64,000 nucleotides of DNA from Acidimicrobiia bacterium (GCA_022819505.1 JAJEHD010000019.1:372001-436000), one strand, 5' to 3'. Counted from the stretch's first letter, positions 34,201 to 42,672 are shown. Numbers and translations: made by a program. Notes: a model not told the origin generated them from the sequence alone.

Positions 34201-35480
34201 CGGGCCACGGCCCGGGCCGCGGGCAGCGCACCGACGACGCCGACGACATCGCCGGGCGCGAGCGACACCGCCACCGGGACGTCGCGCAGGGGTTCCATCG
34301 CCTCCAGCGCCTCGAGCGCTTGCGGCGCGGCGTCACCGTCGCCGTTCACCTCGATCGGCGGCGAGTAGGGCACATCGGCCGTGCCAGCCCCGAGTCGCAT
34401 GGCGTCGGGATCGTGCTGGCGGCGCTCCCAGCAGCGCAACGACGGGGTCTCGGCCCGGCGCACCAACTCGGCGAGGTCGGGGACCAGCGCCACCCGTCGG
34501 AGACGCTCGGCGGCCGCCTCCGCCGGCAGCGCGGCCACGAAGCGTCTCACCTGGCCGGCGATGTCCTCGCGGGTTCGCTGATGGGCCCGGGCGCTCCGCC
34601 GGCGCCGCTCCAGCCAGGTGCCGATGGTGATCAGCGGACCCAGGGCCGCGAACACGGCCATGAACGGGTTCCAAACCAGCGCCAGCACCAGGCCGGCCGC
34701 CACCGGCAGAGCGATACCTGCCCACGACAGGGGCTCGGGCTCCGGCCGGGGTGGCGGCTCGGCCGGTACCCGCAGGTCTGCTGGCAAGGTCGGGGGCCGG
34801 CGGCGGGGCGGCCGGTTGAACGGGATCCGGCCCGCGGCGGCGCCCAGACCAGCGCGCACGGCCGCGGGCGCGTCGTCCGCCTCGGTCCGCCATTGCAGGC
34901 AGGTGGCGCCGAGCCGGACGGTTGCTCCGGCCGGTAGCGGTGCCGGGCCGGTCATGGCGCGGCCGGCCACGACCGTGCCGTTGCGCGAGCCGAGGTCGGC
35001 GACCACCGGCCGGGCGCCGGGCTTCTGCACGCTGATCCGGGCATGGCGGAGGGAGACTGCGGGGTCGTCGAGCACCACCTCGCAGCTCCCAGAGCGACCG
35101 ATCGTCCAGGTTCCTGCCGGGGGCGGTTTGTGGCGGGTTCCGGCTCGCAGGCCCGCGGTGACTGCGAGGACCTGGCCGCGGCTCGATGTCCCGAGTGCCG
35201 TTCGTGCCCGCTGGTCGGATGACTCGGAGGGTGACTGGGAGGGGGACTGCCCGGAGCCGGGAGCGATCTCGAGCAGCGCCCCCTCCCAGATCGGTACCGA
35301 CGAGAGGGGGGTGCCGGGACTGTGCCAGCACCCGTCGACCCTGACGCCGGCGGAGCCATCGCACGGTCCGTCGAATCGGCTCCCGAGCGCCGCCATTAGG
35401 TCCGCCACGGTGTAGCCCTCAAGGCGGGAGTCGATCTCCACGGCCTGTTCTGTGCCGTCGCGGAGGTGACGGATCCGCAC
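31239..35480 (-). CDS. Type VII secretion-like FHA/FtsK-SpoIIIE ATPase (EccC/EssC-like)
   Basis: 1413 residues. In order: a small N-terminal domain (1-75), an FHA domain (about 120-195; WTIGRSGSCEV, SLRHARI, GSRNGT), two membrane helices near 255-290, and three FtsK-type ATPase modules. Module 1 is intact (GGTTGSGKSE near 658, VVVDEFATL near 761). Modules 2 (GGPASGTSTT near 984) and 3 (GPPRTGRTCT near 1247) lack the full GKS/T motif. This layout is that of EssC/EccC, the motor exporting WXG100 proteins. The WXG100 gene lies 51 bases upstream. No EccB, EccD, EccE or mycosin gene is nearby. The last codons and stop come from a repeat end. Confidence 0.88.
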   Translation of the reverse strand: MRIRHLRDGTEQAVEIDSRLEGYTVADLMAALGSRFDGPCDGSAGVRVDGCWHSPGTPLSSVPIWEGALLEIAPGSGQSPSQSPSESSDQRARTALGTSSRGQVLAVTAGLRAGTRHKPPPAGTWTIGRSGSCEVVLDDPAVSLRHARISVQKPGARPVVADLGSRNGTVVAGRAMTGPAPLPAGATVRLGATCLQWRTEADDAPAAVRAGLGAAAGRIPFNRPPRRRPPTLPADLRVPAEPPPRPEPEPLSWAGIALPVAAGLVLALVWNPFMAVFAALGPLITIGTWLERRRRSARAHQRTREDIAGQVRRFVAALPAEAAAERLRRVALVPDLAELVRRAETPSLRCWERRQHDPDAMRLGAGTADVPYSPPIEVNGDGDAAPQALEALEAMEPLRDVPVAVSLAPGDVVGVVGALPAARAVARSLVLQAAVLHGPADLAIAGLVPGGAREWSWLRWLPHTADAAGGGPGALAATESGAMAAAAETAAADCAQRILLAVIDGAEALTGRSAPGRTLLALRSTAAIIVTTDVCDLPSNCTTIVQVDHEAGRLRLVDPRSAATLAPLVAWGVTTATATHAAARLARLDDPELGPGHANLPESVSLVDLIDGEPTPESVARRWQATKGTADLRAPIGATAEGPLVLDLVGDGPHLLIGGTTGSGKSELLRSLVAGLALSADPDHVALVLIDYKGGAAFDRCAEMPHVAGLVTDLDDRLAQRALVCLEAELRHREERLRAAAAEDLAAFRARSGPTDEPLPRLVVVVDEFATLAAELPDFLHSLVGIAQRGRSLGVHMVLATQRPAGVVTDDIRANTSCRIALRVTDRHDSNDVIDSPAAARIPRQRPGQALARFGPGELVAFQSALVTGTTPRGSGGLRVGTDGEMSGRHFRELACGSDSEPARDPVERNDLDAVVEAVTVADRRRGGRAPRPPWPEPLPAEVSAGDLSARVGSVDPAAWLVDDPARQRQFVSGWHPRDGHLVVVGGPASGTSTTLASVALDLCRSHGPDDLHLYGLDLDVGLLSTLECLPHVGAVIAPTDGERRARLLRLLDDEVTARRAGGSAAAVVLVVDDLGGLVRAHDPVRDPEPHQRFARVWSDGAAVGVTVAVSIARAADLPPELAASAGVVLVHATADAGEGLRFGLRTPTASLAAGRAVRAGDGLEVQVARPEGGDFAAAAAEIAADAAPAGRGPARIGSLPPRISFENLPGGVLVEDRFIDIRFAMGDLSLEPTGFALHDGEHALVLGPPRTGRTCTLAALGAAARGAGVDVVVVADRSGDLARLLAVDPVPADGLDDPDGRRLLLIDDADRVSDPSGLLARLAASRDRSCHLVASATAERLRASYGHWLNEMRTCRTGVLFRPGPLDGDLLGAALPARLDLPAVPGRGLIVADGMAAVAQVALVGPANRPSE

Positions 35481-35531
35481 CGGCCGTACCTTTCGCGGGT
35501 GGTTCCGGCGGCCGGGGCCGGCCAGCGGCGC

Positions 35532-35807
35532 TCAGACGGTGTCGAGCGCGCTGACGCCCGCCTGGAGTTCGGCGGTGATGAACGCCGAGTGCTCACCCAG
35601 CGCGTCGCACAGCGCCCGCAGATTGGGGCGGAACTCGGTTTCCCACAGCTGGCGGAACCGCTCGGCCCTGGCTCCTTGCCAGGTGGTGCCGTCGATACCG
35701 GCGCCGATGGTGCTGATCACCCCCTCCGCCGTCTCCTTCTGCCGGGCGAAGATCACCGCGAGCTGTTCCATCTGCGACTTCGACATCACCAGCATGTCGC
35801 CAGCCAT
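35532..35807 (-). CDS. WXG100-family (ESAT-6-like) protein
   Basis: 91 residues, helical hairpin type. The W-x-G turn is TWQGARAERF, flanked by two amphipathic helices. It is a probable substrate and partner of the FHA/FtsK ATPase encoded directly downstream. AAGGAGG (35814-35820) lies 6 bases before the ATG at 35807. An earlier in-frame ATG at 35813 directly abuts that ribosome site and is less likely. No second WXG100 gene is present, so it may form homodimers. Confidence 0.88.
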   Translation of the reverse strand: MAGDMLVMSKSQMEQLAVIFARQKETAEGVISTIGAGIDGTTWQGARAERFRQLWETEFRPNLRALCDALGEHSAFITAELQAGVSALDTV

Positions 35808-35837
35808 GGACATCCTCCTTCGGGTAATAGCACAAGA

Positions 35838-35866
35838 TGTATCGTGCTGTTTCGTGTATTTGTCAC
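35838..35866 (-). promoter_or_regulatory. Putative promoter of the WXG100/secretion ATPase module
   Basis: On the minus strand GTGACA (35861-35866) and GATACA (35838-35843) are 17 bases apart, which would start transcription near 35831, some 24 bases before the ATG. A 5-bp inverted repeat AGCAC...GTGCT (35829-35848) overlaps the -10 and start site and could be an operator. The surrounding DNA is unusually AT-rich for this genome. Confidence 0.45.
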
Positions 35867-35918
35867 AGCACTATGGCAGCCTGATGCGGCAACAACAACC
35901 TAAAGAGAGGAGAACTAT

Positions 35919-35969
35919 ATGAAAAGATTCGAAAATCTATTCCGGCGCTGCGCTTCGCCTGCGCTCTAG
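35919..35969 (+). CDS. Possible 16-residue micro-ORF with a strong ribosome site
   Basis: ATG at 35919 to TAG at 35967-35969 encodes MKRFENLFRRCASPAL. AGGAG (35908-35912) sits 6 bases before the ATG, within TAAAGAGAGGAGAACTAT. Bases 35881-35940 contain 22 G or C out of 60, far below the surroundings. The peptide is basic with hydrophobic spacing and one Cys. It could be a leader peptide, a small secreted or membrane peptide, or a relic of transferred DNA. No downstream gene lies on the same strand, so an attenuation role is not obvious. Confidence 0.35.
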   Translation: MKRFENLFRRCASPAL

Positions 35970-36007
35970 CAGCCGCTACGGGCCGTCGACCGCGATCGGC
36001 GCTCGAC

Positions 36008-36832
36008 TCACCCGTCAGGCCGGCGGGGTGTCGCCGGCGGGGTGTCGCCGATGGCCTTCTTGACCGAGTCCAGCAGGTCGGCCATGGCGGCCCGCACCGA
36101 TGCCTGGTGAGCGGCGAGCGCCTGGAATTCCTGCCCTGATCGGATCGCCGCCCGCCCACCGAGCACGTCGAAGGCCCGGTGCACCATGCGCTTGTTGATC
36201 TGGGCCAGGTCGGTGGCCACGCCGGCGATGCGCTCCGCCACGGCGACCACGGCGTCCTCCAGTTCCTCAGGCGGGTAGGCCCGGTTGGCCCATCCCATCC
36301 GGACTGCCTCGGCACCGCTGACGGAGTCGCCGGTGAGCATGGCCTCCATGGCGTGGCGCATCCCCATCAGCGGCGTGTGGTACTGCCAGTCCGGAGGCGA
36401 GGCCACCCGCACCACCGGATAGCCGATCCGGGCGTCGTCGGCCACGTACACCAGGTCGCAGGCCGTGGCCAGTTCGGTGCCTCCGGCGTAGGCGTACCCG
36501 TGCACCTGGGCGATGACCGGCTTGGCCAGGTCCCAGATGGAGAACCAGCCGTCGCTGGCCTGGCGGGTCCACTGGCCGTCGCCGGGCGCGGACGGGTAGG
36601 GCGGTTCGTCCATGAGTCCGCCCGACAGGTCGTAGCCCGACGAGAAGCAGGGGCCCGCGCCCCGCACGATGGTGACCCTGACGTCGGGGTCGTCGTCGAA
36701 GCGGTGCAGGGCGTCGAACAGCGCGGCCCGCATCGGTGTGGAGATGGCGTTGCGCTTGTGGGGGCGGTTGAGCGTTAGGCGGCGGACACGCTCGGCCGGC
36801 TCGTCGATGAGGATCAGCTGCTCGCGGGTCAT
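36008..36832 (-). CDS. Enoyl-CoA hydratase/isomerase family protein (second)
   Basis: 274 residues. Crotonase pattern: RPHKRNAISTPMRAAL, oxyanion loop GPCFSSGYDLSGG, and VHGYAYAGGTELATACDLVY with a second Gly pair. The region that normally holds catalytic Glu reads RVASPPDWQYHTPLMGMRHA, suggesting an atypical reaction. The C-terminal 80 residues form a helical extension (ATDLAQINKRMVHRAFD). The ATG at 36832 overlaps the stop of the LLM oxidoreductase gene (ATGA), so the two are expressed together. The frame remains open upstream to 36949. Confidence 0.86.
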   Translation of the reverse strand: MTREQLILIDEPAERVRRLTLNRPHKRNAISTPMRAALFDALHRFDDDPDVRVTIVRGAGPCFSSGYDLSGGLMDEPPYPSAPGDGQWTRQASDGWFSIWDLAKPVIAQVHGYAYAGGTELATACDLVYVADDARIGYPVVRVASPPDWQYHTPLMGMRHAMEAMLTGDSVSGAEAVRMGWANRAYPPEELEDAVVAVAERIAGVATDLAQINKRMVHRAFDVLGGRAAIRSGQEFQALAAHQASVRAAMADLLDSVKKAIGDTPPATPRRPDG

Positions 36833-37887
36833 GGGCTCGCTTCCGTGGTGTCCCGGGTGCCGGCCAGCTCGGCGGCCAACTTGAGACTCTCGTCGTCTCG
36901 GCACCGGATTATCGCGCCGGTGAGGCCGGCGGGGATCGCTCCGGGCCACCGGGCCCGGATGCGCCGGGCCGGGCCGACCAGCGACTGGAAGTCGATGTAG
37001 TCATCGGGAACCGCGGCGACGGCCTCGTCCCGCCGACCGGCCCGCCACAGCTCCACGATCCGGGCGGAGGCCTCCGGCCACCCGCGCCGGGACATGGCCT
37101 CGGCGTGGAAGTTGTGGGTGTCGCTTCCCATGCCGCCGACGTACATAGCCACCAGTGGCTTGCGGGCATCGAGGGCGGCCTGGACATCGTCGGTGATCTC
37201 GACCGAGAGCGACCCGAACGCCTCGGGCTGGGGTCGAAGATCTCCGTGGCGGCGGGCCAGACCCCGCTCCATGGGCTCCCGGTAGGTCTCGGCTCCGTCG
37301 GGTCCGTAACCCATCGGCAGCCAGCCGTCGGCCACCTCGGCGGCCAGCGCCACGTTGCGGGCCCCTCCGGCCGCGATCCATATCTCGATGCCCGGCGAGG
37401 GATGCAGGATCGACCTCAGCGGCTTGCCCTGACCCAGGGCGCCAGGACCGTCATAGGGCAGGCGGAGAGCGTCGCCGTCGTGGGTGACGGGCGCGTCGCG
37501 GGCCAGCACCTTGCGCATGATCGCGGTGTAGTCGCGCAGCTTGGCCGTCGGCTTGCCCCAGGCCGCGCCGTGCCAGCCCTCCACCACCTGGGGCCCTGAC
37601 ACGCCCAGACCGATGATGGTGCGGCCACCCCCGGCCAGCGCGTCAATGGTCATGGCGTGCATGGCGGTGGATGCGGGACTGCGGGCGTCGATCTGCACGA
37701 CACCGGTGGCGAGCTTGATCCGGCGGGTGTGCGCGGCCAGGAAGGCCAAGGGCGACAGTGCGTCGGCCCCGTAGGCCTCCGCCGTCCAGACGCTGTGGTA
37801 TCCGAGCCGCTCCGCGAGCTGCACCGAGGCGACGGGCACCTCCAGCGACGCGCCCCGGTACAGGTCCAGGCCGAGCCCCAGCTTCAC
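36829..37887 (-). CDS. LLM-class (F420-type) oxidoreductase
   Basis: 352 residues if translation begins at the GTG at 37887 (VKLGLGLDLYRG), 371 if it begins at the ATG at 37944. Barrel motifs: LAERLGYHSVWTAEAYGADAL, IKLATGVVQIDARSP, IIGLGVSGPQVVEGWHG and IWIAAGGARNVALAAEVADGWL. These match actinobacterial F420-dependent reductases and dehydrogenases. The internal GTG is favoured because the ATG would leave only one base to the divergent gene at 37946. It is coupled to an enoyl-CoA hydratase, suggesting acyl-CoA metabolism. Confidence 0.87.
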   Translation of the reverse strand: MKLGLGLDLYRGASLEVPVASVQLAERLGYHSVWTAEAYGADALSPLAFLAAHTRRIKLATGVVQIDARSPASTAMHAMTIDALAGGGRTIIGLGVSGPQVVEGWHGAAWGKPTAKLRDYTAIMRKVLARDAPVTHDGDALRLPYDGPGALGQGKPLRSILHPSPGIEIWIAAGGARNVALAAEVADGWLPMGYGPDGAETYREPMERGLARRHGDLRPQPEAFGSLSVEITDDVQAALDARKPLVAMYVGGMGSDTHNFHAEAMSRRGWPEASARIVELWRAGRRDEAVAAVPDDYIDFQSLVGPARRIRARWPGAIPAGLTGAIIRCRDDESLKLAAELAGTRDTTEASP

Positions 37888-37945
37888 GGTGCGGCGCCTG
37901 CGATCATCATGGCCGGGAACCCTAATCTCGATACGATCCGTCATT

Positions 37946-39130
37946 GTGAAGGCGTTGCGCTTCTCGCGCCAGGAGACCCGCTACGTGGCCGCAGCACTGG
38001 CGTCACGGCTCCGGCCCGGTGCGGGAGCGAGGTGGGGGCCGCTCAAGCTGATCGACGACGACCCGCCCGACCTGCCCGGCGAGGACTGGCTACGCGTCTA
38101 CCCCAGGATCTGTGGCATCTGCGGCTCAGACCTGGCCACCATCGACGGCCGCTCGGCCCGCTACTTCGAGGACTACGTGTCGTTCCCGTTCGTGCCCGGC
38201 CACGAGATCGTGGCCGACACCGCCGACGGCCGCCGGGTGATCGTCGAGCCCGTGCTCGGGCATGAGGCCCGCGGCTTCGACCTTCCCTACCCAGGAGCCG
38301 CACCCGGCGACGGCGACGACTACCGGCACCTGATGAGCGGCCACCTCCTGCCGGGGCTTCAGACCGGCTTCTGCAAGTCCACCGGAGGAGGCTGGTCGAC
38401 CGAACTGGTGGCCCACCCTTCGCAGCTTCACGAAGTCCCCGACTGGATGAGCGACGAGCTGGCCGTGATGATCGAGCCCGTGGCGGGCGGCGTGCACGCG
38501 GCCCTGCGATCCGGTGCCCGGCCGGGCGACACTGTGGCCGTGGTCGGGGCCGGGACCATGGGCCTGGTGGCGGTCGCAGCCCTGCGGGGCCTCACCGAGC
38601 CAGCGTCGATCATGGTGGGAGCCCGCTACTCGACGCAGCGGGCGCTGGCGCTGGAGTTCGGCGCCGACGCGGCCGTCGAACCCGGCGAGCTGAAGCGGGC
38701 CGTGCGCCGGGCCACCAAGTCGTTCATGGTCGGCGACCATCTCTCGGGCGGCGCCGACGTCGTCATCGACGCGGTCGGCTCGTCGGCCTCGCTGGCGGAG
38801 GCGCTGTCGCTGTGCCGGCCCCGAGGTCGGGTCGTTGTGCTGGGGATGCCGGCCACGGTCACGGTCGAGCTGACCGGCCTGTGGCACCGCGAGGTCGAGC
38901 TGGTGGGCTGCTACGCCTACGGCACCGAGGTCCGCGCCGACGGCCGGCTCACCACCAGCTTCGAGCTGGCCACCGAACTCGCCGGCAAGGTCGCATTCGA
39001 CCGGCTGGTGACGGCGCTGTACCCCCTCGACCGCTACGTGGACGCCCTGGGCCACGCGGCGGAGGCGGGACGCCGCGGCGCGGTCAAGATCGCTTTCGAC
39101 ATGCGGGATGAGCGCCGCCGTGGCATCTGA
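37946..39130 (+). CDS. Zinc-containing alcohol dehydrogenase family (MDR) protein
   Basis: 394 residues. Catalytic zinc ligands are visible in RICGICGSDLA (Cys) and FVPGHEIV (His, Glu); the NAD(P) fold begins VAVVGAGTMGLVAVAAL. A mid-chain segment (GHLLPGLQTGFCKSTGGGWS) replaces the usual structural-zinc Cys cluster. The substrate is unknown; similar proteins oxidise threonine, polyols or sugar alcohols. The GTG at 37946 is the likely start, with possible -10 TACGAT only 8 bases upstream, so a leaderless message is possible. It overlaps the next gene by 23 bases. Confidence 0.86.
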   Translation: MKALRFSRQETRYVAAALASRLRPGAGARWGPLKLIDDDPPDLPGEDWLRVYPRICGICGSDLATIDGRSARYFEDYVSFPFVPGHEIVADTADGRRVIVEPVLGHEARGFDLPYPGAAPGDGDDYRHLMSGHLLPGLQTGFCKSTGGGWSTELVAHPSQLHEVPDWMSDELAVMIEPVAGGVHAALRSGARPGDTVAVVGAGTMGLVAVAALRGLTEPASIMVGARYSTQRALALEFGADAAVEPGELKRAVRRATKSFMVGDHLSGGADVVIDAVGSSASLAEALSLCRPRGRVVVLGMPATVTVELTGLWHREVELVGCYAYGTEVRADGRLTTSFELATELAGKVAFDRLVTALYPLDRYVDALGHAAEAGRRGAVKIAFDMRDERRRGI

Positions 39131-40448
39131 CCGAACCGGCGCCACTGACGGCAGCTTCGACGCGGTGGTGATCGGCGCGGGCGTGATCGGCGCGGCCACC
39201 GCCTTCGAGCTCGGGCGGCGGGGCCGGCGGGTGCTGTGCGTCGACAAGCTGCCCGCCGCGGGCTTCGGCTCGACCGTCAACTCGTGCGCCATCGTGCGCT
39301 TCACGTACTCGACTTTCACCGGCGTGGCCATGGCCTACGAGGGCCTCCATTACTGGCTCGACTGGCCCGCGTACCTCGAGGCCTCCGATGAGTTGGGCCT
39401 CATCGCGTACAGGCAGTGCGGCATGGCCACCCTGAAGGACCCGGGCGGCCACTACCTGAAGGTGCTCCCCCACTTCGACGCCATCGGCGTGGCCTACGAG
39501 GAGTGGTCCACCGAGGAGCTGGTCCAGCGGATGCCGATCCTCGACGCCGGAGTGTTCGGCCCACCCAAGCGGCCCGACGACCCCGACTTCTGGGCCGACC
39601 CGACCGAGCAGCTGCCCGGAGCGGTGTTCACCCCCGAGGCCGGCTATGTGAGCGACCCCCAGCTCACCACCCACAACCTGCAGCGGGCCGCGGAGGCGGC
39701 CGGCGCCGAGTTCCGCTTCGCCACCGCGGTGACCGCCATCGGCCACGCCAACGGCCGGGTGTCGGGTGTGACCCTCGACGGCGACACGGCCGTGGCCGCG
39801 CCGGTGGTGGTCAACGTGGCCGGACCGCACTCGTACCTGATCAACCGGATGGCCGGCGTCTACGAGTCGATGAACATCAAGACCCGGGCGCTGCGTCACG
39901 AGGTCCACCACGCTCCGGGGCCGGCGGCGTTCGACTACGAGCAGGACGGCTTCAACATCGCCGACGACGACAACGGGATCTACTTCCGGCCCGAGACCGG
40001 CAACCACATCCTGGTGGGCAGCACCGACCCCCGCTGCGACCCCCAGGACTGGGTCGACCCCGACCAGTACGACAAGCGGCTGAGCGCAGAGCAGTGGGAG
40101 GCCCAGGTCCTGCGACTCAACCGGCGGCTGCCATCGCTGGGCGTTCCCCATGACCGCAAGGGCGTGGTCGACCTCTACGACGTGAGCGACGACTGGATCC
40201 CCATCTATGACCGCACCGACCTCGACGGCTTCTACGTGGCCATCGGCACCAGCGGCAACCAGTTCAAGAACGCGGGGGTGGCCGGGCACTGCATGGCCGA
40301 GCTGATCGAGGCGGTCGAGGCCGGCCACGACCACGACGCCGACCCGCTGGTCGTGGAGGGCCGCTACACAGGCCTGTCGATCGACATGAGCACGTTCAGC
40401 CGCAACCGCGAGGTCAACCCCAACTCCTCGATGTCAGTCCACGGCTGA
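39108..40448 (+). CDS. FAD-dependent amine/amino-acid oxidoreductase (DAO family)
   Basis: 446 residues. The N-terminal dinucleotide motif DAVVIGAGVIGAATAFELGRRG is complete. DAO-type sequence continues to the C-terminal FAD-contact region GFYVAIGTSGNQFKNAGVAGH. It is related to sarcosine/dimethylglycine oxidases and to D-amino acid oxidases, which remove hydrogen from C-N bonds. An adjoining amidase and a dehydrogenase suggest catabolism of an amide or N-methylated amine. It begins inside the preceding gene and is followed 15 bases later by the amidase. Confidence 0.87.
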   Translation: MSAAVASDRTGATDGSFDAVVIGAGVIGAATAFELGRRGRRVLCVDKLPAAGFGSTVNSCAIVRFTYSTFTGVAMAYEGLHYWLDWPAYLEASDELGLIAYRQCGMATLKDPGGHYLKVLPHFDAIGVAYEEWSTEELVQRMPILDAGVFGPPKRPDDPDFWADPTEQLPGAVFTPEAGYVSDPQLTTHNLQRAAEAAGAEFRFATAVTAIGHANGRVSGVTLDGDTAVAAPVVVNVAGPHSYLINRMAGVYESMNIKTRALRHEVHHAPGPAAFDYEQDGFNIADDDNGIYFRPETGNHILVGSTDPRCDPQDWVDPDQYDKRLSAEQWEAQVLRLNRRLPSLGVPHDRKGVVDLYDVSDDWIPIYDRTDLDGFYVAIGTSGNQFKNAGVAGHCMAELIEAVEAGHDHDADPLVVEGRYTGLSIDMSTFSRNREVNPNSSMSVHG

Positions 40449-40462
40449 CAGGCGGCCATCCC

Positions 40463-41878
40463 GTGACCGACGACCTGATCAGGCTGAGCGCACGGGATGT
40501 GGTCGCCGGCCTGGCGGCGGGCGACGTCAGCCCCCACGATGCCCTCGACGCGGTGCAGGCCCGTATCGAAGCCGTCGACGCCCTAGTCAACGCGTTGCCG
40601 ACTCTCTGCTTCGACCGGGCCCGCAGCCACGCCGACCGGCTCATGTCGGTCGCTCCCGCCGAGCGGGGCCTTCTCGCTGGCCTGCCTGTTCCCATCAAGG
40701 ACCTCACGCCTGTTGCTGGCGTGCGGACAACGTTCGGATCGCGGCTCATGCAAGATTTCATCCCCGAGCGATCCGACATCGTTGTCGAGACGATCGAAGC
40801 CCAGGGCGGGGTCGTCTACGCAATGTCGAACACCCCCGAGTTCGGCGCAGGCGGCAACACGTTCAACGACGTCTTCGGGCCCACCCGCAATCCTCACGAT
40901 CTGCGCCTCACCCCCGGCGGGTCCTCGGGTGGCGCGGCCGCCGCCCTCGCCACCGGCATGGCCTGGCTGGCCCAAGGCTCGGACCTGGCCGGCTCGCTGC
41001 GCACGCCCGCGAGCTTCTGCGGGGTCACCAGCCTTCGTCCCTCGCCGGGACGGGTGGCGACCGGGCCCACGCTGGCGCCGTTCCAGGTGCACTCCCAGCA
41101 GGGGCCGATGGCCCGCGACATCGCCGACCTCGCCCTGTTCGCCGACGCGATGGTGGGTGAGAGCCCCCGCGCCGGGCTCGGCAAGCCCCCGCCAACCCAG
41201 TCGTTCCGCAGCGCCGCAGCCGCGCCGCGGGCGCCGGCACGGGTGGCCTTCAGCGTCGATCTCGGCGTAGCCGAGACGGCTCCGGCGGTCGCGGCGGTGT
41301 GCCGCCGGGCGATGGACGCCCTCGAGCGCGACGGCGTCACCGTCGTGGCCGACCACCCGGACCTCTCCGAGGCCGATGTCGCGTTCGACGTGCCGAGGGC
41401 CCTCCTGTTCGCCGCCCTGCTGGGGGCAGAGCTCCCCGAGGTGCGCAGTGTCCTCAAGCCCGAGTTGGTGTGGAACATCGAACGAGGCCTTGCCGTCGAC
41501 GGCGAGGCCGTGCGTGCCGCGCTCGCGGCCCAGGGACGGGTCTTCGAGTTCGCGGCGGAGTTCATGAGCGGCTACGACCTGCTGGTCTGCCCGGCTGCCG
41601 CCGTGCTGCCCTTCCCTATCGAGGAGCGTTACGTCGGTTACGGCGACGGGCTCCCGCCGAGCGAGTACTACCGCTGGCTCACGATCGCGGCGGCGGTGAG
41701 CACCACCACCCTGCCGGTAATCACGATCCCCTGCGGCCGCTCCGACGCCGGTCTCCCGGTGGGGATCCAGCTGATCGGGCGACCCCACGGGGAGCTGGAG
41801 CTGTTCTCAATAGCCAGCCACATCGAGCAGTTCCTCGGGTTCGACCCCGCCATCGTCGACGTGGTCCGGCCCGACTAG
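40463..41878 (+). CDS. Amidase (amidase-signature family)
   Basis: 471 residues. The Ser-cisSer-Lys triad is visible: Lys in LPVPIKDLTPVAG, the Gly/Ser-rich stretch LTPGGSSGGAAAALATGMA, and the nucleophile region GSDLAGSLRTPASFCG. It hydrolyses a carboxamide to acid and ammonia; similar proteins include indole-acetamide and aryl-acylamide amidases. The GTG at 40463 is the start. It lies in a plus-strand set with the dehydrogenase, the FAD enzyme and a TauD-type oxygenase. Confidence 0.92.
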   Translation: MTDDLIRLSARDVVAGLAAGDVSPHDALDAVQARIEAVDALVNALPTLCFDRARSHADRLMSVAPAERGLLAGLPVPIKDLTPVAGVRTTFGSRLMQDFIPERSDIVVETIEAQGGVVYAMSNTPEFGAGGNTFNDVFGPTRNPHDLRLTPGGSSGGAAAALATGMAWLAQGSDLAGSLRTPASFCGVTSLRPSPGRVATGPTLAPFQVHSQQGPMARDIADLALFADAMVGESPRAGLGKPPPTQSFRSAAAAPRAPARVAFSVDLGVAETAPAVAAVCRRAMDALERDGVTVVADHPDLSEADVAFDVPRALLFAALLGAELPEVRSVLKPELVWNIERGLAVDGEAVRAALAAQGRVFEFAAEFMSGYDLLVCPAAAVLPFPIEERYVGYGDGLPPSEYYRWLTIAAAVSTTTLPVITIPCGRSDAGLPVGIQLIGRPHGELELFSIASHIEQFLGFDPAIVDVVRPD

Positions 41879-41898
41879 CCCGGACGTACCATGGCGCA

Positions 41899-42672
41899 AT
41901 GGTCGAAGTCACTGCCCTCGCCGCGCCCCTCGGCGCGGTCCTCGGTAGTGCAGAAGACCCCGTGCCCCTCAGCGAGATCGAGCTCATTCGAGGCGCGCTA
42001 GCGGACCATCTCGTCGTCGTCCTGCCGGGACAGACGATGGACCCCCACTCGCTCGATGCGTTCATGGACGCGTTCGGACCGGCCCACATCCACCATGAGG
42101 ACCAGGGGGTCGTCCACGCCGCGGGCCTTCCCTCCGTTCTCGAACTGCGCAGGGACCCTGACGGTGCTCTGTTCGGCGGTTCCGGATGGCACGCAGACGC
42201 CACGTTCGAGGATCCGTGCGGGAAGATCACCGGCCTGTACGCCGAAACCGTCCCGGCAGTCGGTGGCGACACGTTGTTCGCGAGTTCGATCGCCGCGTTC
42301 GAGGCGCTCAGCCCCGGGATGCAACAGATGCTCGCCGGTCTCGACGCGGTCCACTCCTACGACGGGCCGGGTCGGCCGGACCACCCACGGCTCACAGCCG
42401 CTCAGCCTGTGGTCGGCCAGCATCCGGCATCGGGACGCCGGGGGTTGTACGTCAACAACATGTTCGTGACCCGGTTCGACGGCATGACCAGCGAGGAGAG
42501 CAGACCGCTGCTCGACTTCCTCGAGGCGCACATCACCCGGCCTGAGTTCACATGCCGGGTCCGGTGGGCCCCGGGCCAGCTGGTGCTCTGGGACAACCGA
42601 TTCACGCTCCACTATCCCGTCGACGATTTCGACCGCCAGCCTCGCCTGCTCTACCGCCGGATCGCAGTCTGA
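41899..42672 (+). CDS. TauD/TfdA-family 2-oxoglutarate and Fe(II)-dependent dioxygenase
   Basis: 257 residues. The iron-binding facial triad is present as WHADATFE (His-x-Asp) and the distal His in RFTLHYPVDDF. The 2OG-binding Arg is in LLYRRIAV at the C-terminus. Such enzymes hydroxylate taurine, phenoxyacetates and similar acids, releasing amine, sulfite or aldehyde. The ATG at 41899 is used; the frame is open far upstream only because it runs antiparallel to the amidase reading. The gene lies 20 bases after the amidase stop. Confidence 0.89.
   Translation: MVEVTALAAPLGAVLGSAEDPVPLSEIELIRGALADHLVVVLPGQTMDPHSLDAFMDAFGPAHIHHEDQGVVHAAGLPSVLELRRDPDGALFGGSGWHADATFEDPCGKITGLYAETVPAVGGDTLFASSIAAFEALSPGMQQMLAGLDAVHSYDGPGRPDHPRLTAAQPVVGQHPASGRRGLYVNNMFVTRFDGMTSEESRPLLDFLEAHITRPEFTCRVRWAPGQLVLWDNRFTLHYPVDDFDRQPRLLYRRIAV

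Noticed and set aside
41838..41856. GGTTCGACCCC considered as a tRNA T-arm
   Set aside because: It lies inside the amidase coding sequence, and no acceptor, D or anticodon arms can be drawn around it. No convincing tRNA or rRNA gene was seen by eye in the window.
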